Assembly (NCBI GenBank): GCA_037349105.1
Contig: JAYJMM010000017.1
Coordinates: 1,550,001 to 1,614,000, forward strand
Source of the DNA: Limnomonas spitsbergensis
Lineage: Eukaryota; Chlorophyta; Chlorophyceae; Chlamydomonadales
DNA: 64,000 bases
Reading direction: 5' to 3'
In this document: positions 48,401 through 58,010 of the stretch, in pieces
Numbering within the stretch: position 1 is the stretch's first letter
Layout of the letters: the number at the start of each line of letters is the position of its first letter
Program-made: the position numbers and the translations under genes
The notes under the pieces: model-generated
Told to the model about the DNA's origin: nothing
Seen by the model: the letters and a program-made list of their open reading frames with translations, nothing else
The model's database searches: none

Positions 48401-49686
48401 TAGTGCGTGCCAGACCTCCTTTGGGGGGCCATGGGGCAGCCACAACTGGGTCGACGGGGACAACAGCTTTACTGACCTACGGCTGGTAGCCCAAGCAGCA
48501 TGAAATGCTACACCAAGCCCTGCCGGTTGTAGGCAGGTTCATAGCTAAATTGCAATGATACGCCTTAAACTCGGCGACTCCATGCAGGTGACTCCATGCA
48601 GGTGACTCCATGCAGGTGACTCCATGCAGGTGACTTCATGCAGGTGACTCCATGCAGGTGACTCCATGCAGGTGACTTCATGCAGGTGACTCCATGCAGG
48701 TGACTCCATGCAGGTGACTTCATGCAGGTGACTCCATGCAGGTGACTCCATGCAGGTGACTCCATGCAGGTGACTCCATGCAGGTGACTCCATGCAGGTG
48801 ACTCCATGCAGGTGACTCCATGCAGGTGACTCCATGCAGGTGACTCCATGCAGGTGACTCCTCAAATATGAAGTCAAAGGGTTCAGACCCATGTCTAGCT
48901 AAGGTGTTAAATACCCACAACTTGCTGCATTAGGCCCCCTTAGGTCAGGAGGCAGCTGAATGGAAGCTGAATCGAAGCTAAAATAACCCTTAGGTCAGGA
49001 TATCTGCAATCACCTGGCGTTCTCCAGCCCTGTTTATTAGCACAGAACAAGTGCGTCGATTGGTCGCCCCTTCTCCCCCCACCATTCCCCACGTCTTCGC
49101 TATATAGCAGTTAAGAGAACCCCAGCAGGAGAGGTCTTAAGTTTAATCAAGAAGGCACTGAAGACCTAGAATTCCATGTCTCAGGCCGCAGAGGGTTTAT
49201 CATGGGATGACGCTGAGAAACCTTTGCAAATCTGTCGGGGGTGGCCCCTGCATAGGAATCTACCCTGGATGTGAAGCTCTCAACCAGCAAGGCGCAAATG
49301 ATCATGGGGTGACGCTGAGAAAACTTTGCAAATGCGTCAATGGTGTTCCCTGCATGAATACCTGCCCCGTATATGAAGCTCTGACCCAGCCTGTATTCAT
49401 TCTCCACCCAGTCACCTTCCTTTCCCATTCCCACTCCATTAGCAGGATTGCAATGAAGCATATCAGCAGATGCAGCAGGATTAAAAAGGTAGGTCCCTAC
49501 ATGGCAACTCACCCCGAATGTGAGACTGTCCACCTGCTGGGCAAACTACCCATGCACTGCAACCTCCCCAGCATGGCAACCTACCCCGGACGTGAAGCTC
49601 TCCAGCAGCTTGTACACGTTCTCCTCACAGAAGCAACTGGTGTAAGTAGACAAGGACTTGTGGTCACTAAATTTGCCTGCTTGCAT
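42478..49686 (-). CDS. NTAQ1: Protein N-terminal glutamine amidohydrolase
   Basis: Deamidates N-terminal Gln of proteins to Glu in the N-degron pathway. Seven exons: 49585-49686, 47796-47840, 46926-47022, 46130-46200, 45135-45175, 42919-43068 and 42478-42643, totalling 672 nt and 223 residues (the family has about 205). Catalytic triad by family comparison: Cys20 in YTSCFCEEN, His71 in VWDYHV and Asp88 in VWDLD. Other family marks: WVVFISNSEKK, LPFPCTFEEYMDQ, YFRVIPGSRFLTSFASDRSH and APPPAYPCI. All junction phases close; exon 4 to 5 requires a GC donor (CAG followed by GCGAGC at 46129). The C-terminus is a lineage-specific Asp/Asn/Pro tail. Introns hold large minisatellites and exon-edge copies. 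The start shares a 324-bp divergent region with the VTT gene. Confidence 0.93.
43040..44740. repeat. Complex minisatellite grown from exon 6 edge of NTAQ1
   Basis: Roughly 1.4 kb of units such as GGTGAGCCAGTAGGCAAGTG, AAGTAGGGAGTAGCCAGCTA, GCAGGAGTAGGCAGCAGGCA in varying order. The true exon edge (GCGGAAGTATCTGGACGCAG) is at its left end, and degenerate copies of that edge are at about 44560 and 44695 at its right end. Long frames rich in LLAYSPLHLPTGSPC-type repeats are artefacts. Confidence 0.85.
45395..45830. repeat. Telomere-like TTTAGGG repeats with 60-bp periodicity
   Basis: About seven units of GGTTTAGGGT, CGAAAGCCACCGTGAATATT, GTTTTGGGTTTAGGTTTTAG in NTAQ1 intron 4. TTTAGGG is the common green-plant telomere repeat. 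Confidence 0.85.
45945..46200 (-). repeat. Duplicated 3' edge of NTAQ1 exon 4
   Basis: TTTCAAAACCATG and the segment resembling GCCTGGTCCATGTACTCTTC recur at about 46020-46065 and 45950-45965 beside the true exon end at 46130. Confidence 0.55.
46600..47022 (-). repeat. Three copies of most of NTAQ1 exon 3
   Basis: ATCAGGATGACATGGTAGTC, CCACACCGCCAGCCCCTCCC occurs in the true exon (46943-46985), at 46805-46848, and degenerately at 46615-46660. Downstream intron sequence (GCCCACCCGGCTGCCTGCTC) is duplicated with it. Confidence 0.85.
47205..47435 (-). repeat. Copies of the NTAQ1 exon 3 acceptor edge
   Basis: CCTGTCACCACTAGGGGACC (47210), ACAACAAGGAGACATGAAGG (47352) and CTTTCACCACAAGGGGAGAT (47400) resemble the true edge at 47005-47025 (CCTGACACCACAAGGGGACC). 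Confidence 0.7.
47450..47730. repeat. 60-75-bp tandem repeat in NTAQ1 intron 2
   Basis: Four units with GACTGAAGCTGGCTCAAAAG, TGAGATCTTCTGTGGGCC and GCACCCTTACCCAGG. Confidence 0.8.
48398..48560 (+). repeat. Dispersed repeat family B, copy 9
   Basis: GTAGTGCGTGCCAGACCTCC, CAGCCACAACTGGGTCGACG, AGCCCAAGCAGCATGAAATG and tail TCATAGCTAAATTGCAATG, in NTAQ1 intron 1. Confidence 0.7.
48580..48862. repeat. 14-bp minisatellite, about 20 copies
   Basis: Unit GACTCCATGCAGGT, with a GACTTCATGCAGGT variant recurring. It abuts the end of family B copy 9 in NTAQ1 intron 1. Confidence 0.95.
49200..49625 (-). repeat. Repeated 3' edge and donor of NTAQ1 exon 1
   Basis: The exon end (CCCCGGACGTGAAGCTCTCC on plus) recurs as ACCCTGGATGTGAAGCTCTC (49262), CCCCGTATATGAAGCTCTGA (49364) and CCCCGAATGTGAGACTGTCC (49511). 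The donor GGTAG is kept in at least one copy. Confidence 0.8.
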
Positions 49687-50010
49687 GTTGCATATGATGA
49701 ACGTGTTCACGTACAGTGCGGTCTGGATGCAACTAGGGAATGCTGTTCAGTTGGCAGTCATGGGTCGAACCCCAACTGAATCCAAAGCGGTTGCTTTGGA
49801 GATATGAGGTTGCAATTTGCAATGCCTGGCCAACAGATATTGCTAACCTGCGTTCCTTGCTGCAGTTGTTGTTTATTAACAATCGTCTGCTTGCCAAACC
49901 AGCCCATAGACCGGTTTGCAGCGTTTCGTTTCGGGCAGGGGTTTACAAGTTTTGCTTTGCAAAGAGATTTAAGCTCGCAGACGAGTAGAAAATTGTCCTA
50001 AGTGATTCCG
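49687..50010. promoter_or_regulatory. Divergent promoter region NTAQ1/VTT
   Basis: 324 bp separate the start codons of the minus-strand NTAQ1 gene and the plus-strand VTT gene, so transcription start sites of both must lie here or in 5' introns. No TATA box is obvious; CAAT-like and inverted TTGCAAATTGCAA-like bases occur at 49810-49825. Confidence 0.5.
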
Positions 50011-52302
50011 ATGTCCTCTAGTAGGAGCAGAGGGCAGGCCGACGTCCAGAAGTCTAAGCGAAACTATGCGTTGTACGCCAAAGTTTGCGTTGGCGTCCTC
50101 CTGGTCGGCACGCTGGTCTACGGCCTCAAGAGCTTGCTTTCGAACCCGGCAGTGATCCAATCCTTCTTGGATGGGGCCAAGGATCACCCTGGCAAAACCA
50201 TTCCCTTGTTTGTGCTGGCAAACCTGTTTGCTCCGCTGTTCCTGCTGCCCAACGCCCCTTTTCAGCTGCTCGCGGGCGCCGTGTGGGGTGTGGGTCTCGG
50301 CATGGCAATCTCCGGCACTACCTCCCTGGTTGCTAACCTAGCAGCGTTCGCGTTCGGTCGCTACTTCTTCCGAGAAAGCCTCCAAGCCTACATGACCAGC
50401 AACGTGCCATCGTTCCCTTCCATCCAGGCAGCAATTGTGAACGAGGGATGGAGGTAGGAAGGGCTTCACTTCTCCCCAGTCTTCTGTCCCTCTTCCCTTG
50501 GGAGTTGGGGCATGCAGAGCCAATCATGCCTCTACATGGAGCCCTGTGCTGACAAGGAAGCTCATGCGAGCGCTCATGGGAGCAACAGGTGGTAGCTCGC
50601 TGGAATATGGGGACTGCCTCACAAGCTTGGTACTAGGTCATGGGAGCAGTATCCTATTTCGAGTATCGGCAACCATCAGAGAGGCAACCGTGACCCGGCA
50701 ATTCTCTGATTCATACAAACTATGCACCCTGGCAATTGTACAAAGTGTATGCACCTAGGATTGAAACCCTCAACTGCAAGGGAATCACACACTGCTCAAC
50801 GCTCTCAGCATGAGTTGTTGGAAGCTGCTGTTGAAGACCCTCTAGCTGATGCCTGAGCCATTGTTTGTGTTAAAGTGATTCAGCTACAAGTAAGCTACAG
50901 CCCGGCCTACGACCGGCTTGGTGCATGAAGACCTGTTGTTTGGGACATCGGCCAGGGTGCACATGGTGCACATGGAGCACAGGGCCTGCCACGATTTGGC
51001 CTCCATCGGCCCTGGAATGGTCACCCCGGTAGCCTTAAAGGTGGCCTTGATTGCACTTCCACACACATGGCCTGAGCCCTACGACCTCACTCCTTATGCC
51101 TTATCAAGTCCCCTTGTGAAGTTAGCCTTGTGAACTGCCAGTATTTGTATATCATCCTCCATCCCTTCAGTCCACAAACTCTTGTGTTTTTTCCCTGCAG
51201 ACTCGTTGTCATGCTGAGGCTGTCTCCTGTACTGCCAGACTCACTCATGAATTACGCGCTGTCACTCATGCCCATCACCTTCAACTCGTTTGCGTCAGCA
51301 TCAGCCGTTGCAATGGTAAGAAATGGTTTAACCCAAAGGTGTGATTGTGGGTGGCATGTTCACTACATGTGGGGTGCCAGGAGACGCATGCGACCCATGC
51401 CATGCTGAACTGACAACGAGTACGGATTTTTTTCATGCTCAGACAGAAGCAACTGCGTCACTTTTTATGTAAAATACCGGAACAAGAACAAGGCGATTTT
51501 CTGTCTACAGTACTTGATCAAAAGCCATCTCTCTCAACTCAAAGATGACAACTGTCATGAATGCTGCATATGTGATTTGTCAGTATGTCACTCACTCGGA
51601 CCTGTGTGCCCTGCCTTGGAGGCCTCCATACATCTCCCTTGGAGGCCTCCATGCATCTGCCCTTCATCGCCGGCCCGGTCAAGGAGGCTCGGGAAAAATG
51701 CGCTCCTCCAGCCTCGCAAGTTGTGTTGTGGTATGATGACTGACACTAGTGGTTTGAATGGCGCCTCCTGTCAGGTGCCTTGGGGCCTCCTGTACGTCTA
51801 TCTCGGCTCCGCGTCTAAGGACATCGTGGCCACCATGACGGGTGCTGGAGGCGGCGGCGGTGACGACGGGGGCGGAAGCAGCTGGGTGAACATCACGTTG
51901 TCCGTCGTCTCAATCGTGCTGGTGGTGGTGGCGGTGGTGTACCTGGGCAGGGTCGTCAAGGCAGCTATCGCCAAGGCGGAGGCGGGGCGCAAGGACGCCG
52001 TCCATACCAAGGACGGGGGTGAGGGTGGAGACGGGCCGGCGGAGGGCTCGGCCGCGACAGGTAGCAGTGAGCGCGTGCCTCTGCTGGGAGCGGGAGCGGG
52101 GAGTGGGGCAGGTGGGAGGCAGGCGGGTCCGCTGGCTGTTGGGAGGGGAGGAAATGGTGGCAGGCAAGCGGCGGAAGGGGGTGAGGATGTGGAGCAGGGG
52201 AAGGGAGTTGCAGAGGGCGGGGGGGGGAGCAGAAGGTCTTTAAGCCCATCGGCACGAGGGAGAGTGGCCATGAGCACGCTTGGAGGGAACCCTCTTAGAT
52301 GA
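50011..52302 (+). CDS. VTT-domain (SNARE-associated, TVP38/TMEM64) membrane protein
   Basis: Multi-pass membrane protein of the VTT/DedA superfamily, which includes lipid scramblases and Golgi, ER or chloroplast members. Exons 50011-50453 (donor GTAGGAAG), 51201-51315 (acceptor TTTCCCTGCAG, donor GTAAGAAA) and 51775-52302 give 361 residues. I chose ATG 50011 because the codons before it lack an upstream ATG. Features: a basic N-tail, TM helix about 22-44, the VTT core with LFLLPNAPFQLLAGAVWG and SLVANLAAFAFGRYFFRE, then RLSPVLPDSLMNYALSLMP and PWGLLYVYLGS, and a last TM helix about 255-275 (ITLSVVSIVLVVVAVVYLG). A Gly/Ala/Arg-rich cytosolic tail of about 85 residues is unusual for the family. 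Organelle cannot be told from sequence. Confidence 0.9.
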
Positions 52303-53029
52303 GGCGCGTCTAGCACTTGCATGCACCTTGGGTAACACACTGACAACTCCTACGTGGAGGAAATCTGGTATGCCCCACGCACCGGTACTAGGCTACATAC
52401 TTATTAATTTCTTGTCTATTTAGTTCATTTTCTGTGTGCGGTAAGGGGCTGTGTGAACTCATAATTGTGGCGGTTGCTCCTGACCAGCCTTTGTGGTGGC
52501 TGCCTGGCTGGTAGCAGGTGACAAGGCTGCGGTGGCGGGTGGCGGGAAGTCTCCAGCTGGGAGGCTGCGGGCTGGGAGGAAATAGGGTTGATGCCCTGAT
52601 CAGGAGGACACAGGGTGGAATATTTCAATGCCCTGAACGGAGGCCCAAGGTTGCCCAAGGTTTACAAACTTTTATTTGCTGAGCGGCACCCACTCCTTAG
52701 TGGTGTTTGCCTGAGACGAAGGCTTCCTTCCGATGATGTTTGCTTTCGATTTCATAACAAAAACTGTTCCTGGAGTGATTCCTGGAGTGAGCGGGTTAAA
52801 ATCCATTTTACTTTAAGGCGGCACAGGAACTGTAGAATATTAGATAGATTAGCATTGCCGTTATATCATGCTAACATGCACAACAAACAAAAGCATGGGA
52901 CCTTATTCCGGTAACCATAGCAAGCAGACATGACAGTCGAGACAAGGTACAATGCTCAATTGCATACCTGTATCGGCCTGATGGCTGGGACAACGCTGTT
53001 CACACGTTGAATGCGACGGGCTTGGAAAA

Positions 53030-53087
53030 TTAGCTTTGTGGCGGACATGAAAGAATTTACATTCTTTCATGTTCGCAACAAAGCTAA
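53030..53087. repeat. 58-bp near-perfect hairpin
   Basis: Arms of 27 nt (TTAGCTTTGTGGCGGACATG, AAAGAAT and its complement) with two mismatches around a TTAC loop. It could be a small hairpin RNA, a transcript-end structure or a foldback element. Confidence 0.8.
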
Positions 53088-53389
53088 CTATACCGGTATG
53101 GGACACATAGGAAACCAGCTGTCCAGTGACTGGGATGGCAAGCCATTGTGTTGAGAGGGGTAAGCAACTAAAATTTTCCCTTCAGAACCTGCTCCCTTCA
53201 AGTTGATACATTTCTTCGAAGAGTTTCATGGTCACTTCGACGCATGGAGCTTTTAGCCAACAAAACCAGAGGTGCTATGCAACAAAACAAATACAGTTCT
53301 GAAGGCCCTACGTCAGGTTTCCCGTTTGTGAACCTCAGTTCCAAAAACGATTTCCAAATAGAGATGAGCAAATTTCCCCGAAGCGAGTT

Positions 53390-53530
53390 GGCAACGAGTC
53401 AATGGCGTTACACCTCTAGGCCATGCACAAGAAGGCTCGACCGCGTGGGCGCCCAACTGTTCATAAGGGAGAAAAAAGAAACTAAAAGGAAAAGGGAACA
53501 AAAGAAAGGATCAAAGGGAGCTGGCAACGT
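53390..53530 (-). repeat. Dispersed repeat family A, reverse copy
   Basis: CGTTACACCTCTAGGCCATG, CGACCGCGTGGGCGCCCAAC, TGTTCATAAGGGAG, then AG-rich tract; the reverse complement of the 22000 and 61300 copies. Confidence 0.75.
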
Positions 53531-53965
53531 GTAATACTTGCCCCCATGGCCCTCCATCCATCTCCAATTCGGCATTTGCCTATCTTTAGGTTTATAAATC
53601 AAAACCTTACCCCAGCAGTACGAATGAGTGAAGGCAAGGCATGATGCCGCAATCCAATGACATTACACCCCTGGGTCATGCTGCAAGGGCTGCAGGCCAC
53701 ATGGGCTGATGCCGCAATCAGCACAGATTGCAGCTGCCAGGCTTCTCGCTAAGAGAATTCAAATGCCGGCTGAGGTTTACTCTGGATGCTGCATCCACAC
53801 TGGTAGCAACCAGTGTTCTCTCTGCCTGTAACGTTCTAAACCAGTGTTCACACTTCTCACTACCGGTGTGAACACTTTTGTTCCCGGCCAAAGCTCACTT
53901 GCAACCATGATAGTTTGCAGCTGCCAGCATCCTTGCTAAGAAGCTGTTGCTGCCAGCATACAAGT

Positions 53966-53970
53966 TTACA
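53966..53970 (-). terminator. TGTAA polyadenylation signal (NAA40)
   Basis: TTACA on plus, about 42 nt past the stop codon at 54012. Typical spacing for chlorophytes. Confidence 0.6.
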
Positions 53971-54011
53971 TAAGACAATGAGTGCACATCCTGCAGCTGC
54001 CAGTAAGCTCG

Positions 54012-57000
54012 TTAAGAGGCTTTTGATGCCGGACGAGGTTTACTCAAGATGATGTATCCACAGCTGGTAGCGCTGGGAGTTGTAGCATCTGGCCGATAGC
54101 CCAGCTTGCGGTAGAAAGCCTCCGCAGCTTTGTTAGCCTTGAACTCAGTCAGCACGCAACGATCCATGCCTAGACCCCAAGCCTGAATCACGGAAATTTT
54201 CAAGGAACGGCACGTTAGTTAAGCTGAACGATGGATAGGCTAGCTCTATAGCGGTACATTTTTTAACATCCATGGTATTGAATCACAGCAAGTCAGCAAA
54301 GCTAAGAGGAGGCATGCGTACCTAGGGTATGTGAGGCGGTTGCCGCTTTGCCGAATGAAAGACATGATGCGTGCGCCCCCTCCCTATGACGTCTGAGTCA
54401 CAGCATAATACAGATTTGTGCATGCCATGCATGCATGCATGCATGCAGACAGGCAGCACCACAAGCAGAGCTCGCACCATCTGCTCCACAGTGTGCATCA
54501 GGTGGGTGCCGAGGCCCATACGCTGGAAAGGAGTGGCCACCATCACCTCGTACAGGTAGCAAACGGGCTTGTTGTCGTACGGCTCCAATCTGGCCATCAA
54601 AATAACATCATGGCAACTCAGAAATAGAGGATGCTGCTGCCAAAATAACATCATGGCAACTAAGAAATTAAGGATGCTGCTAAATGCTGCTGCCAAAATA
54701 AGAATACGGTAGCCATCATCACATCGTCCAGGTTGCACATGAGCCTGTTGTTGTAGGGCTCAAATCTGGCCATCACGAAAATTCAGGAAGAATGAGGATG
54801 CTGCTCCCGCGCAAACCATAAGTGTAAGTAGGGCTCAGCATATAATATTATATGAGAAATAAATAATGTTATACTAGCTACTGTAGAAATTTAGCTACCG
54901 TATAATTGTTTTGCCTCCGCAAACTAGAAATAAATATAGTTGTTCGCTAAAGCGCACTTCACTGGAGAACTTTTTTTAACGTCCCAAATGTGGCGTTTCC
55001 CGGATAAGTTGGGGTTTTCAGAAGGTGCGACGGCGAAACAACATTAATTTATTGCGGAGGCAAAGAGCGTCTACGGTAAGCTACTGTACCGTATATTTGC
55101 TTCGCCTTCCCACCCAAGTAACATCCTTTGCGGGTGAGGGATACATTAAAATATTAAATTTAAAAAATATGTATATCGTTGAAACCAGTTTCCAGTCAGA
55201 AATTTAGAGTTTTGGTCGCAAATGTGCTCTGAGGGCAGCATGAAAATAAATAATTCATTCATAACTGAGGGAAGGCAAATCAAACCTACGTTATATTATA
55301 TTATATAGCTTATATGGGGTAGGCGTAAGTCAGATTTGAGGATGTCTGTGGATACCTGTCAATAAGAGGAATTCATATCAGAAGTCGCCATGAGAAAATC
55401 TCATGAGCTTTGTGGGCTAGGACTTTGTCAAGATGTGCAATCCATCGCACAAGACACCATTCAAACTTAACAAACCTATGCCCTGAAAATGTAAGAAAAT
55501 ATCCAAAATGTGCGTTCTTGGTTCAGTCCGTCACCGGCCACGTGCGCCCCATGCGCCGCATACACCCTCATGTGGCCTAGCATGAACAGCCATCTCATTG
55601 TCCACAAGGGACCACTGGATCAAGAGTCCAATCCATAGCACAAACACCATTCAAACTTCACAAACCTTTGCCCTAAAAATGTAAGAAATAGCCAAAACGT
55701 GAGTTCTTGGTACAGTCTTTTAAGCACGCAGCCCAGGGCCCTGCGCGTTTCTTGCAAGTCTTTGAGTCCAAGTTCGTGGCAACGTCTGACAAGCCTTGCA
55801 TACCAGGATGCAAGCCCCCTGATAGGCTGGATCTGGGCTGACCTTGCAATAGTAATCCCCATGCCAAACGCTCATGACCCGATTCAGGTTGTGCAAAATA
55901 CTGCACAGTTCGCCAAACCAGAACCAGGGTGAGAACCGTATAGCTGGAGCCCAGCATCGTCAAGATAGCACCTGATTGGCATGCATATCAAGCCAAGAAA
56001 GAAAGAACTAAAGAGAACGCTTAAGCAAAGGGCGTTCAGATACGGAGGCGGTACCTTGTATAAGTTTTTTCGGCACCTTACATATGGAATCGCAAATTTC
56101 GAAATAATATCCATGTAACGTGAAAACCTATATACCCCGTAGATTTGATTTGCCTTCCCTTGGTTGAAAAAATAATCGCTGTTAATGGCAGGGTAGATTA
56201 TTGACCAAAACTCTTAATTTCTGACTGAAATCTGGCGGCCACAATCGATAAATAGTATATTCATGGATCCCTCAACCCGACACAGCGTTTATTATGAGGG
56301 AAGGCCAAGCAAATCTGTGGTCAGGTCGCCAATCTCTATTTGTATGCGATGTCAATGCAACTACCAGATATGCAGTCTCAGCCCATTGACCAAGTTAGAC
56401 CTCACTATAGCCACTAAAGTATCATGCGACATTCGGTCCAGACACGCACCTGTAATTGATGAATGCAGCAGGCTTCTCCCCGGCCCCATCGTCCATCATG
56501 GCAAAGATGAAACGTGACGAGGCCTGCGTTTCGATGTGTAAGAGACATGAAATCCATGAGGGCGATATTGATAACAACAACACATCGTTGGCAAAGGAGA
56601 TAAATGAGTGATGTGCAGTTTCTCTACAACCACAAATCGCTCCCCTGGAGATATTAAAAGCATGCTTAGCCCGTGCTCATCACTGGGCTTCCTGCTGCTG
56701 ACACGAGAGGTTTATGCCGTGGATACAATGAGGACTTGCTTATGCAGTCATGGCTAAAATCAGACAGACCCCCGACTCCCAGTAAAGTCAGTCAAGATGT
56801 AGTGCCAGACGAATGCTTTCAATATCGAAGAGCTGAAACCCACCGCCTCAAGCTGTGTCTTCTTCTTTGCGTCGCTCCAACCCCATACTGGCTCGTACAG
56901 GCTTTGCAAGCTTCCCTTAATGAGGTCAAAGGCCCACAGCATGAGGGCCACAGGCAACCGCGATGCAGCCTTGAAATGTTGCATACGGATACTACTGTTG

Positions 57001-57146
57001 TCTGCTGTCTTCCCAGGCTTGGCAACTTCATGACCGGCAACTTTGCTTTCTTGGTCGCTGACACTCGAGCCACAGTCATTCAAGGATGTCACAGAGGCCA
57101 TGCCGGGTAGCTGCAGTTTCGCGTTGCTCGAGGGCAATGCGTCCAT
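54012..57146 (-). CDS. NAA40: N-alpha-acetyltransferase 40 (NatD-type GNAT)
   Basis: GNAT enzyme that acetylates the N-terminus of histones H4 and H2A in NatD. Exons 56844-57146, 56450-56523, 54478-54589 and 54012-54182 total 660 nt and 219 residues; all phases match (donors GTGGGTTT, GTGCGTGT, GTGCGAGC). Family marks: WAFDLIKGSLQSLYE with VWGWSDAKKK, CYLYEVMVATPFQRMGLG (acetyl-CoA loop QRMGLG), CVLTEFKANKAAEAFYRKLGY, and the end PDATTPSATSCGYIILSKP. ATG 57146 has a good context (ACCATGG), and the first 55 residues are variable, as in the family. The long intron 54590-56449 contains a copy of the exon 3 edge and a 95-bp duplication. Convergent with the VTT gene. Confidence 0.9.
54585..54785 (-). 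repeat. Duplicated 5' edge of NAA40 exon 3
   Basis: The true edge (CGTACGGCTCCAATCTGGCC, ATCAAAATAAC) is echoed at 54722-54780 by TTGTAGGGCTCAAATCTGGC, CATCACG. That copy still encodes a relic of ARFEPYNNRLMCNLDDV. The AAAATAACATCATGGCAACT intron segment is also duplicated. Confidence 0.85.
55430..55735. repeat. 95-bp direct duplication in NAA40 intron
   Basis: AATCCATCGCACAAGACACC through GTGCGTTCTTGGTTCAGTC (about 55440-55530) recurs at about 55630-55725 with about 12 percent differences. Confidence 0.8.
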
Positions 57147-57714
57147 GGTAACACTTGCTGAAGATCGAGGCGTAAACAACAACAAGCTTTGAAGCTCTAA
57201 AAACGGATCCTCCACCTGCGCACAGTTTCAAAAAAATCAAGCCGAGAGATTCAGACATTTCTCCGGCAAAGCAGCACGAGTTCCTGGTGAAAGACATCTG
57301 CAACTACCTACTTGAAGAGCATTCTTGACGATGAGGGCGCTACGTGACCCCCTGCCAACTTTCGGAGGCATTTTTGAAGTATATACAAGTGCCGGGTGAA
57401 AAGCCTATATGCGCGTGGTTTCTGATCACAGTTTAGAGTAGGGGTATGTTTCCTCTGATCCTGGTAGAGGCATTCCCTAAAAAACAATGAAGGAAACGAG
57501 ATGTACTGTCGAACGTGTGACCGAATGTGTGGCAGGCCAGTGTTTATTTGAACCAGGGGGGTCCCTGTTTTAAAACATTGAAAACTTAACACTGCTTCCA
57601 GTGCCCAAGCCTGAAGAAGGCTTAGGGAGAGAGGTTGGGCAGACCTCCGGAGAGCGCCAAAAACTTTCAACAGTTGTACTGGGGCAGGCTTGGATGGGAG
57701 GCTCCGACTTTTGT

Positions 57715-58010
57715 TGAGGACGTTGTACGCGTTGTTGAGGCCTAGATTTGTTGCTTTTCCTTGACTTCTTGGGGAAAAGGCTTGAGAGGGGCAAAGATAC
57801 GGCCTGCTTTTTCCTTTCGGGGGGGGGGAGATTTCTTTCTCCTGTGTGTTTTCTCCTTCTTTCCCTCTTACCTTCAGTTTCTTTTCTTCCAACGGGACAG
57901 TTGGGCGCCCACGCGGCCGAGCCTTTTTGAGCATGGCCCAGAGGTTTAATATCATTGACCTCTGGCCCCTGGACCATGCTGAAATGAAGCTCGGCCACGT
58001 AGGCCAACAA
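57715..58010 (+). repeat. Dispersed repeat family A, long copy plus reverse core
   Basis: TTGTTGAGGCCTAGATTTGT, CT-rich middle, GACAGTTGGGCGCCCACGCG, GCCGAGCCTTTTTGAGCATG. A reversed core (TGGACCATGCTGAAATGAAG, CTCGGCCACGTAGGCC) follows directly. Confidence 0.7.

Larger units (their letters stand above)
52303..54011. other. Intergenic, convergent gene ends
   Basis: Holds the 3' ends of the VTT and NAA40 genes, a hairpin (53030-53087), family A copies (53390-53530, 53650-53720), and repeated 'GCTGCCAG...GCTAAGA' motifs near 53730, 53915 and 53995. No gene is supported. Confidence 0.45.

Noticed and set aside
48580..48862. CRISPR-like array
   Set aside because: Units are directly adjacent with no unique spacers, and the genome is eukaryotic. 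The same holds for the 22-, 28-, 31- and 40-bp arrays.
48545..48920. Frames of HLHGVTCMESPAWS repeats
   Set aside because: 14-bp minisatellite read in three frames; no splice or start logic.
51798..52346. 182-codon Pro-rich minus frame over the VTT last exon
   Set aside because: Shadow of the GC-rich Gly-coding tail; the plus-strand exon is in phase with conserved VTT exons.
55620..55963. Minus-strand frames in the NAA40 intron (WRTVQYFAQPESGHERLA and others)
   Set aside because: They look partly protein-like but do not fit NAA40, are not in phase with its exons, and overlap the intron duplication.
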